From: JBEIGE01 sp040382055
GTDB lineage: Bacteria; Pseudomonadota; Gammaproteobacteria; Burkholderiales; Burkholderiaceae_C
Direction: 5' to 3'
Length of the DNA stretch: 64,000 nt
Assembly: GCA_040382055.1 (NCBI GenBank)
Contig: JBEIGE010000008.1
Location: forward strand, 1-64,000
Under the pieces are notes generated by a model. The model made no database searches. It was not told the origin of the DNA and saw nothing but the letters and a program-made list of their open reading frames with translations. The translations under genes and the position numbers were made by a program. This document shows, one piece after another, positions 41,236 through 49,732 of the stretch. Positions within the stretch are counted from its first letter, which is position 1. Each line of letters opens with the position of its first letter.

Positions 41236-41670
41236 CTAGTGGGGTTCCTTGTTAATCTTCAGAAACTGGGCAAATCCAGGATCAGTGAATGCAGCTGTGG
41301 GCAAATCATCAGTGAGAAGGGCAGCATCGACTTCAGCAAGGTCGTTGGCGCGGTTGTCATTTTGAATCAGGTTGATTGAGATAAGGCCTGCGATCAAGGC
41401 CGCAAGCGGAAGAAAAGAAGCAAACTTGTTCCAAAGGCCTGTTTTATCGTTGTCAAAAGAAAGGGAGGCTGCCCCAACTGAGCCCATAACAACTGCGGCG
41501 GAGCGTATCTTGATACTCTTTCGAAGCTCGAGAGCGCGCATTCTGGCAACCCGCAGGCGCTCTGAAACGTCATGCGGGACGTCATCCATGGAGCCAGATA
41601 GTCGGGCTGCCAATTTGAGGCCAAACCGATCCTGCTCAGACGCAATGTCGAACGGATTCATTTGTTTCAT
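41236..41670 (-). CDS. DUF3619 protein, possible anti-sigma factor
   Basis: This 144-residue protein has a soluble N-terminal part ('FGLKLAARLSGSMDDVPHDVSERLRVARMRALE'), one strong transmembrane segment ('FASFLPLAALIAGLISINLI', about residues 84-104), and an acidic C-terminal part. It overlaps the ECF sigma gene by an ATGA junction. The family is uncharacterised. A cytoplasmic helical domain plus single membrane helix next to a sigma gene is the layout of many anti-sigma factors, so that role is a fair hypothesis only. Confidence 0.82.
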   Translation of the reverse strand: MKQMNPFDIASEQDRFGLKLAARLSGSMDDVPHDVSERLRVARMRALELRKSIKIRSAAVVMGSVGAASLSFDNDKTGLWNKFASFLPLAALIAGLISINLIQNDNRANDLAEVDAALLTDDLPTAAFTDPGFAQFLKINKEPH

Positions 41671-42233
41671 AGTGTTATTCCCTTTGCTTTCAATGCTTTA
41701 CTTAGTGCGTGCACCGCTCTTGAACAGTGCGTTTTAACACTTCCCTCCGAACAACCCATAACAGCTGCAGTTTCAGATACATCAAGCTCCTCCCAATAAC
41801 GCATGAGGAAGGCTTCTCGTTGACGGACCGGCAGCTCCTGAATTTCATTTTCTATTTCGCGCAAAATCTGTGCCCGCTCAACGTTGGTTTCCGCGCTTTC
41901 AGACTGTTGAGAGCTGAATGTCGTATCTAAAGTTTCCAGAATATCGAAATCTCCGTCATCTGATGCAGATTCGAAGTCACCCATATTGGAAAAAAGGGCA
42001 TTTCTGGTTTTTTGCCGCCTGAACCAGTCCAGTGTGCAATTTGTCAATATGCGCTGAAAAAGTTTCGGCAGTTCGCTGGCGGGTTTGTGGCCGTAATGTT
42101 CGGACAGCTTAATCATGCTGTCCTGAACAATGTCCAAAGCAGACTCTTCGTTGCGAACATGATAGAACGAACGCTTGAAAGCCCGCTTCTCAACGTTTTG
42201 CAGAAAATCTGACAGCTCGTCTTCGGTGGCCAA
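41667..42233 (-). CDS. ECF-type RNA polymerase sigma factor
   Basis: This 188-residue sigma-70 family protein has region 2 ('FKRSFYHVRNEESALDIVQDSMIKLSEHYG', 'RILTNCTLDWFRRQKTRN') and region 4 ('EIENEIQELPVRQREAFLMRYWEELDVSETAAVMGCSEGSVKTHCSRAVHALSKAL'), joined by an acidic linker. It belongs to the RpoE-like ECF group. It heads the four-gene operon with DUF3619, DUF3106 and RDD genes. The controlled regulon is unknown; an autoregulated promoter was not identified upstream. Confidence 0.92.
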   Translation of the reverse strand: MATEDELSDFLQNVEKRAFKRSFYHVRNEESALDIVQDSMIKLSEHYGHKPASELPKLFQRILTNCTLDWFRRQKTRNALFSNMGDFESASDDGDFDILETLDTTFSSQQSESAETNVERAQILREIENEIQELPVRQREAFLMRYWEELDVSETAAVMGCSEGSVKTHCSRAVHALSKALKAKGITL

Positions 42234-42530
42234 TGGAATGAGCCCCTAAGAGGCAATTGCTTTGGAATGTCTCATTTGTGCGGCTTTCTGGACTTTTTCC
42301 ATACGGCTCATCTGAATTATGTCAGGCGATTATGTATTCAAAAGGGTTCGAGTTATTTTTGGATCAATGTAGTGCCATAATGATGGCTGCTTTCTAAAGG
42401 CAAACGGGTCACGGCTCGGCACATCAAGCATTGTGCCCATGGCTTTGGTCCTAAGTTCCAACACGTCATCAAAAGTGTGCGTGAAGGAGCACCCAAGGTT
42501 TTTCGTTAGAGAAATTCACAAAGGTTCATC
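42234..42530. other. Divergent intergenic region, sigma operon / ilvI
   Basis: There is no supported gene in these 297 bases. They must carry promoters for both the sigma operon and ilvI. I looked for an ilv leader peptide rich in Ile, Leu or Val codons and for a terminator hairpin and found neither. The short open frames here are not enriched in those codons. Confidence 0.6.
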
Positions 42531-44315
42531 ATGGAAATTTCAAAAGCTGAAATCTCTTCAGCTTCAGCAGCTATAACTTCTGCAAACTCTGAATCAATCG
42601 AGCTTCGCGGTGCCGAAATCCTCGTCAAATCGCTTCAGGCTGAGAACGTGCAGTTCATTTGGGGTTACCCCGGCGGGGCTGTGCTACACATTTACGACGC
42701 TTTTTACAAGCAGGACACGATTAAACATATCCTGGTGCGTCATGAGCAAGCGGCTGTTCACGCTGCAGATGGCTATGCACGTGCCACCGGCGAGGTGGGT
42801 GTTGCCCTGGTGACTTCCGGGCCCGGCGTGACCAACGCTGTAACAGGTATCGCCACTGCCTACATGGACAGTATTCCCATGGTGATATTGACGGGACAAG
42901 TACCTACTGCGGCCATTGGTCTGGATGCCTTCCAGGAGTGTGACACCGTAGGCATTACACGCCCTATCGTGAAGCATAATTTTCTGGTTAAGGATGTTCG
43001 CGATTTGGCCATGACGATGAAAAAGGCCTTTCACATTGCCCGAAGCGGTCGGCCAGGACCTGTGGTTGTTGATATTCCCAAAGATGTTTCATTCAAGAAA
43101 ATACCCTACACAGGGTACCCTGAGTCTGTGGAAATGCGTTCCTACAATCCGGTTCGCAAAGGCCACGGTGGTCAAATCAGAAAGGCCTTGCAGCTTCTAT
43201 TGACTGCAAAGCGTCCTTACATTTACACCGGTGGCGGTGTTTTGTTGGGTAATGCGTCTGCTGAGTTGCGAACGCTTGTCGACATGTTGGGTTATCCCTG
43301 CACAAATACCTTAATGGGTTTGGGGGCCTATCCGGCCAGCGATCGCAAGTTCTTGGGCATGCTGGGCATGCACGGAACTGTTGAAGCCAATAACGCCATG
43401 CAGAATTGTGATGTTTTGTTGGCCGTTGGTGCCCGGTTTGATGATCGTGTTATCGGTAATCCCAAGCATTTTGCCCAGAATGAGCGCAAGATAATTCACG
43501 TCGACATTGATCCTTCAAGCATCTCCAAACGCGTCAAGGTTGATATACCGATTGTTGGTGATGTCAAGGATGTACTGACTGAAATGATCGCGATGATCCG
43601 TGAAAGTTCGCTCAGGCCGGATACGGCTGCATTGGGGGCGTGGTGGGACACCATTGAGGCTTGGCGTAAACGGGATTGCCTGAAATATGACCCCGGATCC
43701 AATGGTGTAATTAAACCCCAGTATGTCGTTGAAACCCTCTGGAACATGACAAAGGATGTTGATACCTACATCACCTCGGATGTGGGGCAACATCAAATGT
43801 GGGCTGCTCAATACTACCGTTTTGATGAGCCCCGACGCTGGATTAATTCGGGTGGTCTGGGAACCATGGGTGTGGGTATTCCCTATGCCATGGGTATCAA
43901 GCTGGCCAAACCCGACAGCGAGGTTTTTTGTATCACTGGTGAGGGTTCGGTACAGATGTGTATCCAGGAGCTCTCAACCTGCTTACAGTACAAGACGCCG
44001 ATCAAGATCGTCTCCTTGAACAACCGATACCTAGGGATGGTTCGTCAGTGGCAGGAAATCGACTACGAAAAACGATACAGCCATAGCTACATGGACGCTT
44101 TGCCCAATTTCGTCAAGTTGGCAGAAGCTTACGGCCATGTTGGCATGCTGATTGAGCATGCCAAGGATGTAGAGCCTGCATTGCGCGAAGCCCGAAAATT
44201 GAAAGACAGAACTGTATTCATGGATTTTCGAACTGACCCAACAGAAAATGTGTTCCCAATGGTCATGGCCGGCAAAGGCATTACCGAGATGCTTTTGGGC
44301 TCTGAAGACTTGTAA
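42531..44315 (+). CDS. ilvI: Acetolactate synthase, large subunit
   Basis: This 594-residue thiamine-diphosphate enzyme catalyses the first shared step of valine, leucine and isoleucine synthesis. It shows 'GYPGGAVLHIYDAF', the catalytic Glu region 'LVRHEQAAVHAADGYARATG', 'TSGPGVTNAVTGIATAYMDSIPMV' and the TPP/Mg motif 'ITGEGSVQMCIQELSTCLQYKTPIKIVSLNN'. About 25 Ser/Ala-rich residues precede the core. It is followed by ilvH and ilvC in the usual order. Confidence 0.96.
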   Translation: MEISKAEISSASAAITSANSESIELRGAEILVKSLQAENVQFIWGYPGGAVLHIYDAFYKQDTIKHILVRHEQAAVHAADGYARATGEVGVALVTSGPGVTNAVTGIATAYMDSIPMVILTGQVPTAAIGLDAFQECDTVGITRPIVKHNFLVKDVRDLAMTMKKAFHIARSGRPGPVVVDIPKDVSFKKIPYTGYPESVEMRSYNPVRKGHGGQIRKALQLLLTAKRPYIYTGGGVLLGNASAELRTLVDMLGYPCTNTLMGLGAYPASDRKFLGMLGMHGTVEANNAMQNCDVLLAVGARFDDRVIGNPKHFAQNERKIIHVDIDPSSISKRVKVDIPIVGDVKDVLTEMIAMIRESSLRPDTAALGAWWDTIEAWRKRDCLKYDPGSNGVIKPQYVVETLWNMTKDVDTYITSDVGQHQMWAAQYYRFDEPRRWINSGGLGTMGVGIPYAMGIKLAKPDSEVFCITGEGSVQMCIQELSTCLQYKTPIKIVSLNNRYLGMVRQWQEIDYEKRYSHSYMDALPNFVKLAEAYGHVGMLIEHAKDVEPALREARKLKDRTVFMDFRTDPTENVFPMVMAGKGITEMLLGSEDL

Positions 44316-44398
44316 ACCCTACTTTGGACGAATCTATTGTTTGTCGAGCCCGGGTGTTACCACTCCCGGGGGAGGGCAACGAAAAGAGGAATCTACAC

Positions 44399-44890
44399 AT
44401 GAAACATATCATCGCAGTATTACTTGAAAACGAGCCCGGCGCATTGTCCCGGGTTGTCGGTCTCTTCTCCGCCCGAGGATATAACATTGAGTCCCTCACT
44501 GTTGCCCCTACGGAAGACCCTAGCCTATCCCGGATGACAATCCAAACCACTGGCTCGGACGACGTGATTGAACAGATTACCAAGCACCTCAATCGCCTGA
44601 TTGAAGTAGTTAAAGTGGTTGACCTGACCGAAGGCGCCTATACAGAGCGTGAGTTGATGATGGTCAAAGTCCGAGCGGTAGGCAAAGAGCGCGAAGAGAT
44701 GAAGCGAATGGCTGATATTTTTCGCGGTCGGATTATTGATGTGACGGATAAAAGCTACACCATCGAGCTGACCGGGGACCAATCCAAAAATGACGCTTTT
44801 CTTGAAGCAATTGATCGAAGCGCAATTCTTGAGACCGTTAGAACCGGTTCCAGTGGCATTGGTCGTGGTGAGCGCGTTCTGAGAATTTGA
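44399..44890 (+). CDS. ilvH: Acetolactate synthase, small regulatory subunit
   Basis: This 163-residue subunit has an N-terminal ACT domain ('KHIIAVLLENEPGALSRVVGLFSARGYNIESLTVAPTED'), which binds valine for feedback inhibition, and a C-terminal domain that activates the large subunit. The ATG at 44399 has AGAGGA in front; upstream in-frame residues are not part of the family. It lies between ilvI and ilvC. Confidence 0.96.
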   Translation: MKHIIAVLLENEPGALSRVVGLFSARGYNIESLTVAPTEDPSLSRMTIQTTGSDDVIEQITKHLNRLIEVVKVVDLTEGAYTERELMMVKVRAVGKEREEMKRMADIFRGRIIDVTDKSYTIELTGDQSKNDAFLEAIDRSAILETVRTGSSGIGRGERVLRI

Positions 44891-44911
44891 TTTTTACCTA
44901 GGAGAAAAGAA

Positions 44912-45928
44912 GTGAAAGTTTTTTACGACAAAGATTGCGATTTGAGTCTTATCAAGGGCAAAACAGTTGCGATCATCGGTTATGGTAGCCAGGGTCACGC
45001 CCACGCACAAAACTTGAATGACAGTGGTGTCAAGGTTGTTGTTGGTTTGCGCAAGGGTGGCGCATCTTGGTCCAAAGTTGAGAAAGCTGGGTTGAACGTT
45101 GCCGAAGTTGCTGAGGCCGTGAAATCGGCGGACGTAGTCATGATCCTGCTCCCCGACGAGCAGATTGGAACTGTTTACAGCAACGATGTTGAGCCTAATA
45201 TCAAGAGCGGAGCGTCTTTGGCGTTTGCGCACGGCTTTAATGTTCATTACGGGCAAGTACAACCACGTGCGGACTTGGATGTCTGGATGGTTGCTCCTAA
45301 AGCACCCGGACATACCGTGCGCAATACTTACACTCAAGGTGGTGGCGTGCCTCACTTGGTCGCTGTGCATCAAGACAAGTCCGGGAAAGCTCGTGAACTG
45401 GCTTTGAGCTACGCGATGGCCAACGGAGGTGGCAAGGCTGGAATTATTGAAACTAATTTCCGCGAAGAGACAGAGACGGATTTGTTTGGTGAGCAGGTCG
45501 TCTTGTGTGGCGGCGCAGTTGAATTGATCAAAGCCGGATTTGAGACCCTCGTGGAAGCAGGTTATGCCCCTGAAATGGCTTATTTTGAGTGTTTACATGA
45601 GCTCAAATTGATTGTGGACTTGATCTATGAAGGCGGCATAGCCAACATGAATTACTCCATTTCAAACAACGCCGAGTATGGTGAATATGTCACTGGATCA
45701 CGTATCGTGACTGAACAAACAAAGGTCGTCATGAAGCAGGTTCTAAAAGACATTCAGACAGGTGAGTATGCCAAGAGCTTCATTCTTGAAAATAAAGCAG
45801 GCGCACCAACGCTGATCAGTCGTCGTCGCCTGAATGCCGAGCATCAGATCGAAGTGGTGGGAGCCAAGCTGCGGGCCATGATGCCCTGGATTGCAAAAAA
45901 TAAGCTGGTTGACCAAACCCGCAACTAA
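44912..45928 (+). CDS. ilvC: Ketol-acid reductoisomerase
   Basis: This 338-residue class I KARI has the NADPH Rossmann motif 'IIGYGSQGHAHAQNL', 'APKAPGHTVR', and the knotted C-terminal domain with metal ligands in 'EQVVLCGGAVELIKAGFETLVEAGY' and 'ECLHELKLIVDLIYEGG'. It starts with GTG behind AGGAGAAAAGA. It catalyses the second step of branched-chain synthesis. A strong terminator follows. Confidence 0.97.
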   Translation: MKVFYDKDCDLSLIKGKTVAIIGYGSQGHAHAQNLNDSGVKVVVGLRKGGASWSKVEKAGLNVAEVAEAVKSADVVMILLPDEQIGTVYSNDVEPNIKSGASLAFAHGFNVHYGQVQPRADLDVWMVAPKAPGHTVRNTYTQGGGVPHLVAVHQDKSGKARELALSYAMANGGGKAGIIETNFREETETDLFGEQVVLCGGAVELIKAGFETLVEAGYAPEMAYFECLHELKLIVDLIYEGGIANMNYSISNNAEYGEYVTGSRIVTEQTKVVMKQVLKDIQTGEYAKSFILENKAGAPTLISRRRLNAEHQIEVVGAKLRAMMPWIAKNKLVDQTRN

Positions 45929-45946
45929 CCGAAGAAATTTCGTTAT

Positions 45947-45978
45947 CAAAGGCCACGTTTGTGGCCTTTGTTGTTTTT
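45947..45978 (+). terminator. Rho-independent terminator after ilvC
   Basis: A perfect 10-bp stem (CAAAGGCCAC at 45947-45956 with GTGGCCTTTG at 45961-45970) with a GTTT loop is followed by TTGTTTTT. It separates ilvIHC from pssA-leuA. Confidence 0.9.
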
Positions 45979-46039
45979 GCAAGCGCAGGCCTTACACTCC
46001 GATTTATGAATATGTTTTATAGTTTTGGAGATTTCGTTC

Positions 46040-46855
46040 ATGCATGATGGAATCGAACCTGGTTTGCCCAATGACGAAGCGGTGGTTGTGCGAAAGCGTA
46101 GGAAAGGCATTTATATCTTGCCCAACCTGTTTACTTTGGCCGCCTTGTTTGGTGGTTTCTTCGCCATCGTGATGGCCATGAACAATCGGTTTGAACATGC
46201 CGCCATCGGTGTTTTCTGTGCCATGGTGCTCGACAGTCTGGATGGCCGCGTAGCCCGAATGACAAACACACAGAGCGCATTTGGAGAGCAGATGGATTCG
46301 CTCTCCGATATGGTGTCTTTCGGAGCGGCTCCGGCGCTGATTGCCTATGAATGGTCTCTCAAAGGTTTGGGTCGGTGGGGCTGGATCGCCGCCTTTGTTT
46401 ACTGTGCCTGTGCTGCTCTTAGACTTGCTCGATTTAACGTGAACACATCTGTAGTAGACAAGCGGTTTTTTCAGGGATTGCCCTCTCCTGCCGCCGCCGC
46501 ATTGGTAACTGGCTTTATTTGGCTGATGACCGAGCTTGAAGTGGAGCCTGCAGCTGTTGCATGGCCAATGTTTGCCTATGCGCTTTTTGCAGGTTTAACC
46601 ATGGTTAGCAACGTGCCTTTCTACAGTTTTAAGGACTTGCAAATGAAGAAGAGCGTTCCTTTTGCTGTGATTGTCCTGATCGCACTTTGTATTGCTGTCA
46701 TCAACATTCATCCGCCTGTAGTCTTGTTTTCGGTTTTCGTGGTGTACGGCTTCAGCGGTTACGCTGTTTTCTTCTGGCGTCGTATTCAAGGCAAGCCTAC
46801 CAGTGTGATCAGCACGTCAACAGACGAGCCCGACGAACGCGGATTACACAAGTAG
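46040..46855 (+). CDS. pssA: CDP-diacylglycerol-serine phosphatidyltransferase
   Basis: This 271-residue membrane enzyme makes phosphatidylserine, the precursor of phosphatidylethanolamine. It carries the CDP-alcohol phosphotransferase motif in 'DSLDGRVARMTNTQS' and 'FGEQMDSLSDMVSFG', with the DGxxAR...G...D...D spacing. Several hydrophobic helices follow. The ATG at 46040 is preferred to an in-frame TTG at 46025. Its stop lies 29 bases before the leu leader peptide. Confidence 0.93.
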   Translation: MHDGIEPGLPNDEAVVVRKRRKGIYILPNLFTLAALFGGFFAIVMAMNNRFEHAAIGVFCAMVLDSLDGRVARMTNTQSAFGEQMDSLSDMVSFGAAPALIAYEWSLKGLGRWGWIAAFVYCACAALRLARFNVNTSVVDKRFFQGLPSPAAAALVTGFIWLMTELEVEPAAVAWPMFAYALFAGLTMVSNVPFYSFKDLQMKKSVPFAVIVLIALCIAVINIHPPVVLFSVFVVYGFSGYAVFFWRRIQGKPTSVISTSTDEPDERGLHK

Positions 46856-46869
46856 ATCATCTGGACTTG

Positions 46870-46878
46870 TGATACATT
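46870..46878 (+). promoter_or_regulatory. Possible extended -10 promoter for leu leader
   Basis: TGATACATT fits the extended -10 form TGnTATAAT with one mismatch in the hexamer. It would start transcription at about 46885, right at the leader ATG. No good -35 box is seen. Confidence 0.4.
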
Positions 46879-46884
46879 GAGTCC

Positions 46885-46938
46885 ATGAATTTGTTGCTGC
46901 TACCCCTACTTCTACGCTCTATCGGGCGGAATAAGTAG
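46885..46938 (+). CDS. leuL: leu operon leader peptide
   Basis: This 17-residue peptide, MNLLLLPLLLRSIGRNK, has seven leucines among residues 3-10 and ends at TAG (46936-46938). It lies between pssA and leuA and is followed by a terminator hairpin, so it is almost certainly the sensor of a leucine attenuator. The ribosome site is weak (GAG at 46879-46881), and the transcript may be leaderless. Confidence 0.88.
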   Translation: MNLLLLPLLLRSIGRNK

Positions 46939-46991
46939 CTCCCGCTTACTATTTCCACACAAGCCCGTATGCTCCCGCTACGGGCTTTTTT
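46921..46991 (+). terminator. leuA attenuator (terminator and antiterminator)
   Basis: AAGCCCGTA (46961-46969) and TACGGGCTT (46979-46987) form a perfect 9-bp stem followed by TTTT: a factor-independent terminator before leuA. The end of the leader gene contains CGGGC (46923-46927), which can pair with GCCCG of the terminator's left arm. A ribosome stalled at the Leu codons would leave this free to form the antiterminator. One reaching the stop codon would cover it and allow termination. Confidence 0.8.
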
Positions 46992-47010
46992 GTTTTTAAG
47001 GAGAAATGAG

Positions 47011-48549
47011 ATGACAGACAAGCTGATTATTTTTGATACCACCTTGCGCGATGGTGAGCAGTCTCCGGGAGCTTCCATGACCAAAGATGAGAAGCTGAGA
47101 ATTGCTCGTCAACTCGAACGGCTTAAGGTCGACGTGATCGAAGCTGGCTTTGCTGCAAGTTCGAACGGCGATTTCGAAGCGGTTGAATTGATTGCAAACA
47201 ATATCAAGGATTCAACCATTTGCTCCCTTTCCAGAGCCAATGACCGTGACATTTCGCGAGCCGCAGAAGCCCTCAGAGGTGCCAACAGTGCACGTATTCA
47301 CACATTTATTGCTACCTCTGCATTGCACATGGAGAAAAAACTACGCATGTCACCAGAGCAGGTTCTTGAGCAAGCCAAGCTCTCTGTACGATTTGCCCGT
47401 AACCTGGTTGGTGATGTTGAGTTCAGCCCTGAGGACGGGTACCGAAGCGATCCAGATTTTTTGTGCCGGGTTCTTGAGGCCGTGATCAGTGAAGGGGCTA
47501 CCACCCTGAATATTCCTGATACGGTTGGATATGCTGTTCCTGAGCTCTATGGGAACTTCATCAAAGACTTGCGTGAGCGCATACCCAATTCTGACAAAGC
47601 CATCTGGTCTGTACATTGCCATAACGACTTGGGCATGGCCGTAGCGAATTCCCTTGCCGGAGTCAAAATAGGTGGTGCCCGTCAGGTTGAGTGCACGATC
47701 AACGGCCTTGGAGAGCGCGCCGGTAACTGCAGTCTCGAAGAGGTTGTCATGGCTGTTAAAACCCGAAGAGACTATTTCGGATTGGACTTGAGAGTCGATA
47801 CGAGCCATATTCTTGCAGCCAGCAGGATGGTCAGTCAGACCACAGGATTTGTGGTTCAGCCAAACAAGGCTGTGGTTGGCGCAAATGCATTTGCGCATGC
47901 ATCCGGTATTCACCAGGATGGCGTTCTGAAAGCGCGTGACACCTATGAAATTATGCGAGCCGAAGATGTAGGCTGGAGCGCTAACAAGATTGTTCTAGGT
48001 AAGCTCAGTGGTCGAAACGCTTTCAAACAGAGGCTGCAGGATCTTGGGGTGACGCTTGACAGTGAGACAGAGGTCAACAACGCATTTGCCAGGTTCAAGG
48101 AGCTTGCTGACCGTAAAAGTGAAATCTTTGACGAAGATATCCTCGCTTTAGTGAGTGAAGAAAGTGTTACCAGTGACAAAGAGCAATACGGCTTTGTTTC
48201 CTTATCACAACATAGCGAAACTGGCGAGCGTCCTCAGGCTAGTATTGTTTTTACTTTGAGTGGCAAGGAGGTCATGGGATCCTCGGAGGGGAATGGCCCT
48301 GTCGATGCATCCTTGAAAGCCATTGAGTCTCTTGTAAAAAGCGGGGCAGAAATGGTGCTCTATTCTGTCAATGCCATCAGCGGCTCAACCGAAAGTCAGG
48401 GCGAGGTGACGGTCAGACTGCAAAACAGTGGCCGTGTCGTCAATGGCGTGGGCTCAGACCCAGATATTGTGGTCGCATCTGCCAAGGCCTACTTGAGTGC
48501 CCTTAATAAATTGCAGAGTAAAGCCGACAGGGTTGCCGCCCAAGGTTAG
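47011..48549 (+). CDS. leuA: 2-isopropylmalate synthase
   Basis: This 512-residue enzyme commits 2-oxoisovalerate to leucine synthesis. It has the DRE-TIM signature 'IFDTTLRDGEQSPGASM', 'VHCHNDLGMAVANSLAG' with metal-binding His residues, 'QVECTINGLGERAGN', 'HASGIHQDGVLK', and a C-terminal LeuA allosteric domain for leucine feedback. The ATG at 47011 has AAGGAG in front; an in-frame ATG at 46969 falls inside the terminator. It is controlled by the leader just upstream. Confidence 0.97.
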   Translation: MTDKLIIFDTTLRDGEQSPGASMTKDEKLRIARQLERLKVDVIEAGFAASSNGDFEAVELIANNIKDSTICSLSRANDRDISRAAEALRGANSARIHTFIATSALHMEKKLRMSPEQVLEQAKLSVRFARNLVGDVEFSPEDGYRSDPDFLCRVLEAVISEGATTLNIPDTVGYAVPELYGNFIKDLRERIPNSDKAIWSVHCHNDLGMAVANSLAGVKIGGARQVECTINGLGERAGNCSLEEVVMAVKTRRDYFGLDLRVDTSHILAASRMVSQTTGFVVQPNKAVVGANAFAHASGIHQDGVLKARDTYEIMRAEDVGWSANKIVLGKLSGRNAFKQRLQDLGVTLDSETEVNNAFARFKELADRKSEIFDEDILALVSEESVTSDKEQYGFVSLSQHSETGERPQASIVFTLSGKEVMGSSEGNGPVDASLKAIESLVKSGAEMVLYSVNAISGSTESQGEVTVRLQNSGRVVNGVGSDPDIVVASAKAYLSALNKLQSKADRVAAQG

Positions 48550-48659
48550 ACCTGCTGCTTGATCCGCATGTTTTTGATGAAATAATCTACGCAACTGATT
48601 GATCTTATTGAACTTTTCTGTTTAAATTTGGCCGTTGGAATTAGTCTGGAGTTAATTAG

Positions 48660-49679
48660 ATGGCCTTTCAAAGCAAAACTTTTATTCGGCAAAGTTCGAG
48701 CCAATTGATGGCAGGGCTGTGCTGCATTGCTTTGTTGTCGGCCTTCTTGATTCCTGAAGTACATGCGCAGTCCAAGCCTGTGAGCAATGCAAAGACAACG
48801 AGTAAATCTACAGTTGTCAAGCGCAAGACCAACAAGGATCCTCCGCATCACGTTGGCAAAACTAATGTTGCGCCGCAAGCCACAAAGCCCTCATTTGGCA
48901 GGTTGGCCGGCTTGCATGGTGCAGCGGATAACCTCGATCTCAAATCCAGCGTAGCTCTGGTTGTGGATCAGGATACCCGGGAGGTACTTTTCAGCAAAAA
49001 TGAGCTGGCGGTATTGCCAATTGCATCATTGACCAAATTAATGACTGGTCTGATCGTTAGCGAGGCACGTCTACCAATGGATGAGCCCGTCAAGATCACT
49101 CAGGCAGATGTAGACACCGAGAAAGGCAGCTCATCTCGTTTGCATGTGGGAGCTGAACTCAGTCGCAGAGAGTTGTTGCATCTTGCCTTGATGTCCAGTG
49201 AGAACAGAGCTGCCAATGCGTTAGGCCGGAGTTTCCCGGGTGGCTTGTCTCATTTTGTGGAACTTATGAACTTAAAGGCGCAGGAGCTGGGAATGGCCGA
49301 CACACGTTATGTTGAGCCAACGGGACTTTCAAGTAAGAACCAGTCTAGCGCCAGGGATCTGGCAGTACTGGTGAATGTGGCCTCGGCAGACCCTATCCTT
49401 CGTGAGTTTTCTACATCCCCCAACTCCCAAGTGACAGTTGGAAAGCGTATGCTGCAATATACCAACACCAACCGCTTGGTTAAAAACCCATCCTGGGATA
49501 TTGGCTTGCAAAAGACCGGCTATATTTCTGAGGCAGGACAATGTTTGGTGATGCAAACAAAGGTGGCTGGTCGGAAAATCATCATGATCTTTCTCGACTC
49601 AGCGGGCAAGTTAAGCCGACTTGGAGACGCTGAGCGTGTTAGAAGGTGGGTTGAGTCAATTCCGGTTAGACCGCTTTAG
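48660..49679 (+). CDS. PBP7-like D-alanyl-D-alanine endopeptidase
   Basis: This 339-residue S11-family serine peptidase has a signal peptide ('LMAGLCCIALLSAFLIPEVHAQ', cut near residue 36), a basic Lys/Thr-rich stretch, and the three active-site motifs: SxxK in 'PIASLTKLMTGL', SxN in 'MSSENRAANALG', and KTG in 'GLQKTGYISEAG'. It cuts peptidoglycan cross-links or terminal D-Ala in the periplasm. No C-terminal membrane-binding domain is seen, so PBP7 (PbpG) type is preferred over DacA. Confidence 0.9.
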   Translation: MAFQSKTFIRQSSSQLMAGLCCIALLSAFLIPEVHAQSKPVSNAKTTSKSTVVKRKTNKDPPHHVGKTNVAPQATKPSFGRLAGLHGAADNLDLKSSVALVVDQDTREVLFSKNELAVLPIASLTKLMTGLIVSEARLPMDEPVKITQADVDTEKGSSSRLHVGAELSRRELLHLALMSSENRAANALGRSFPGGLSHFVELMNLKAQELGMADTRYVEPTGLSSKNQSSARDLAVLVNVASADPILREFSTSPNSQVTVGKRMLQYTNTNRLVKNPSWDIGLQKTGYISEAGQCLVMQTKVAGRKIIMIFLDSAGKLSRLGDAERVRRWVESIPVRPL

Positions 49680-49690
49680 CGGGTTTTTAC
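49669..49690 (+). terminator. Weak terminator at PBP7-like gene end
   Basis: CCGC (49671-49674) and GCGG (49679-49682) form a short stem with the loop containing the TAG stop, followed by GTTTTT. With only about 4 bp it is a weak candidate. Confidence 0.4.
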
Positions 49691-49732
49691 CTTATAGGTT
49701 TTGATGGTGCTCAGGTTGTTCCCAATCTAGAC

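Noticed and set aside
42268..42381. Short frame upstream of ilvI considered as an ilv leader peptide
   Set aside because: It is not enriched in Ile, Leu or Val codons and no terminator follows.
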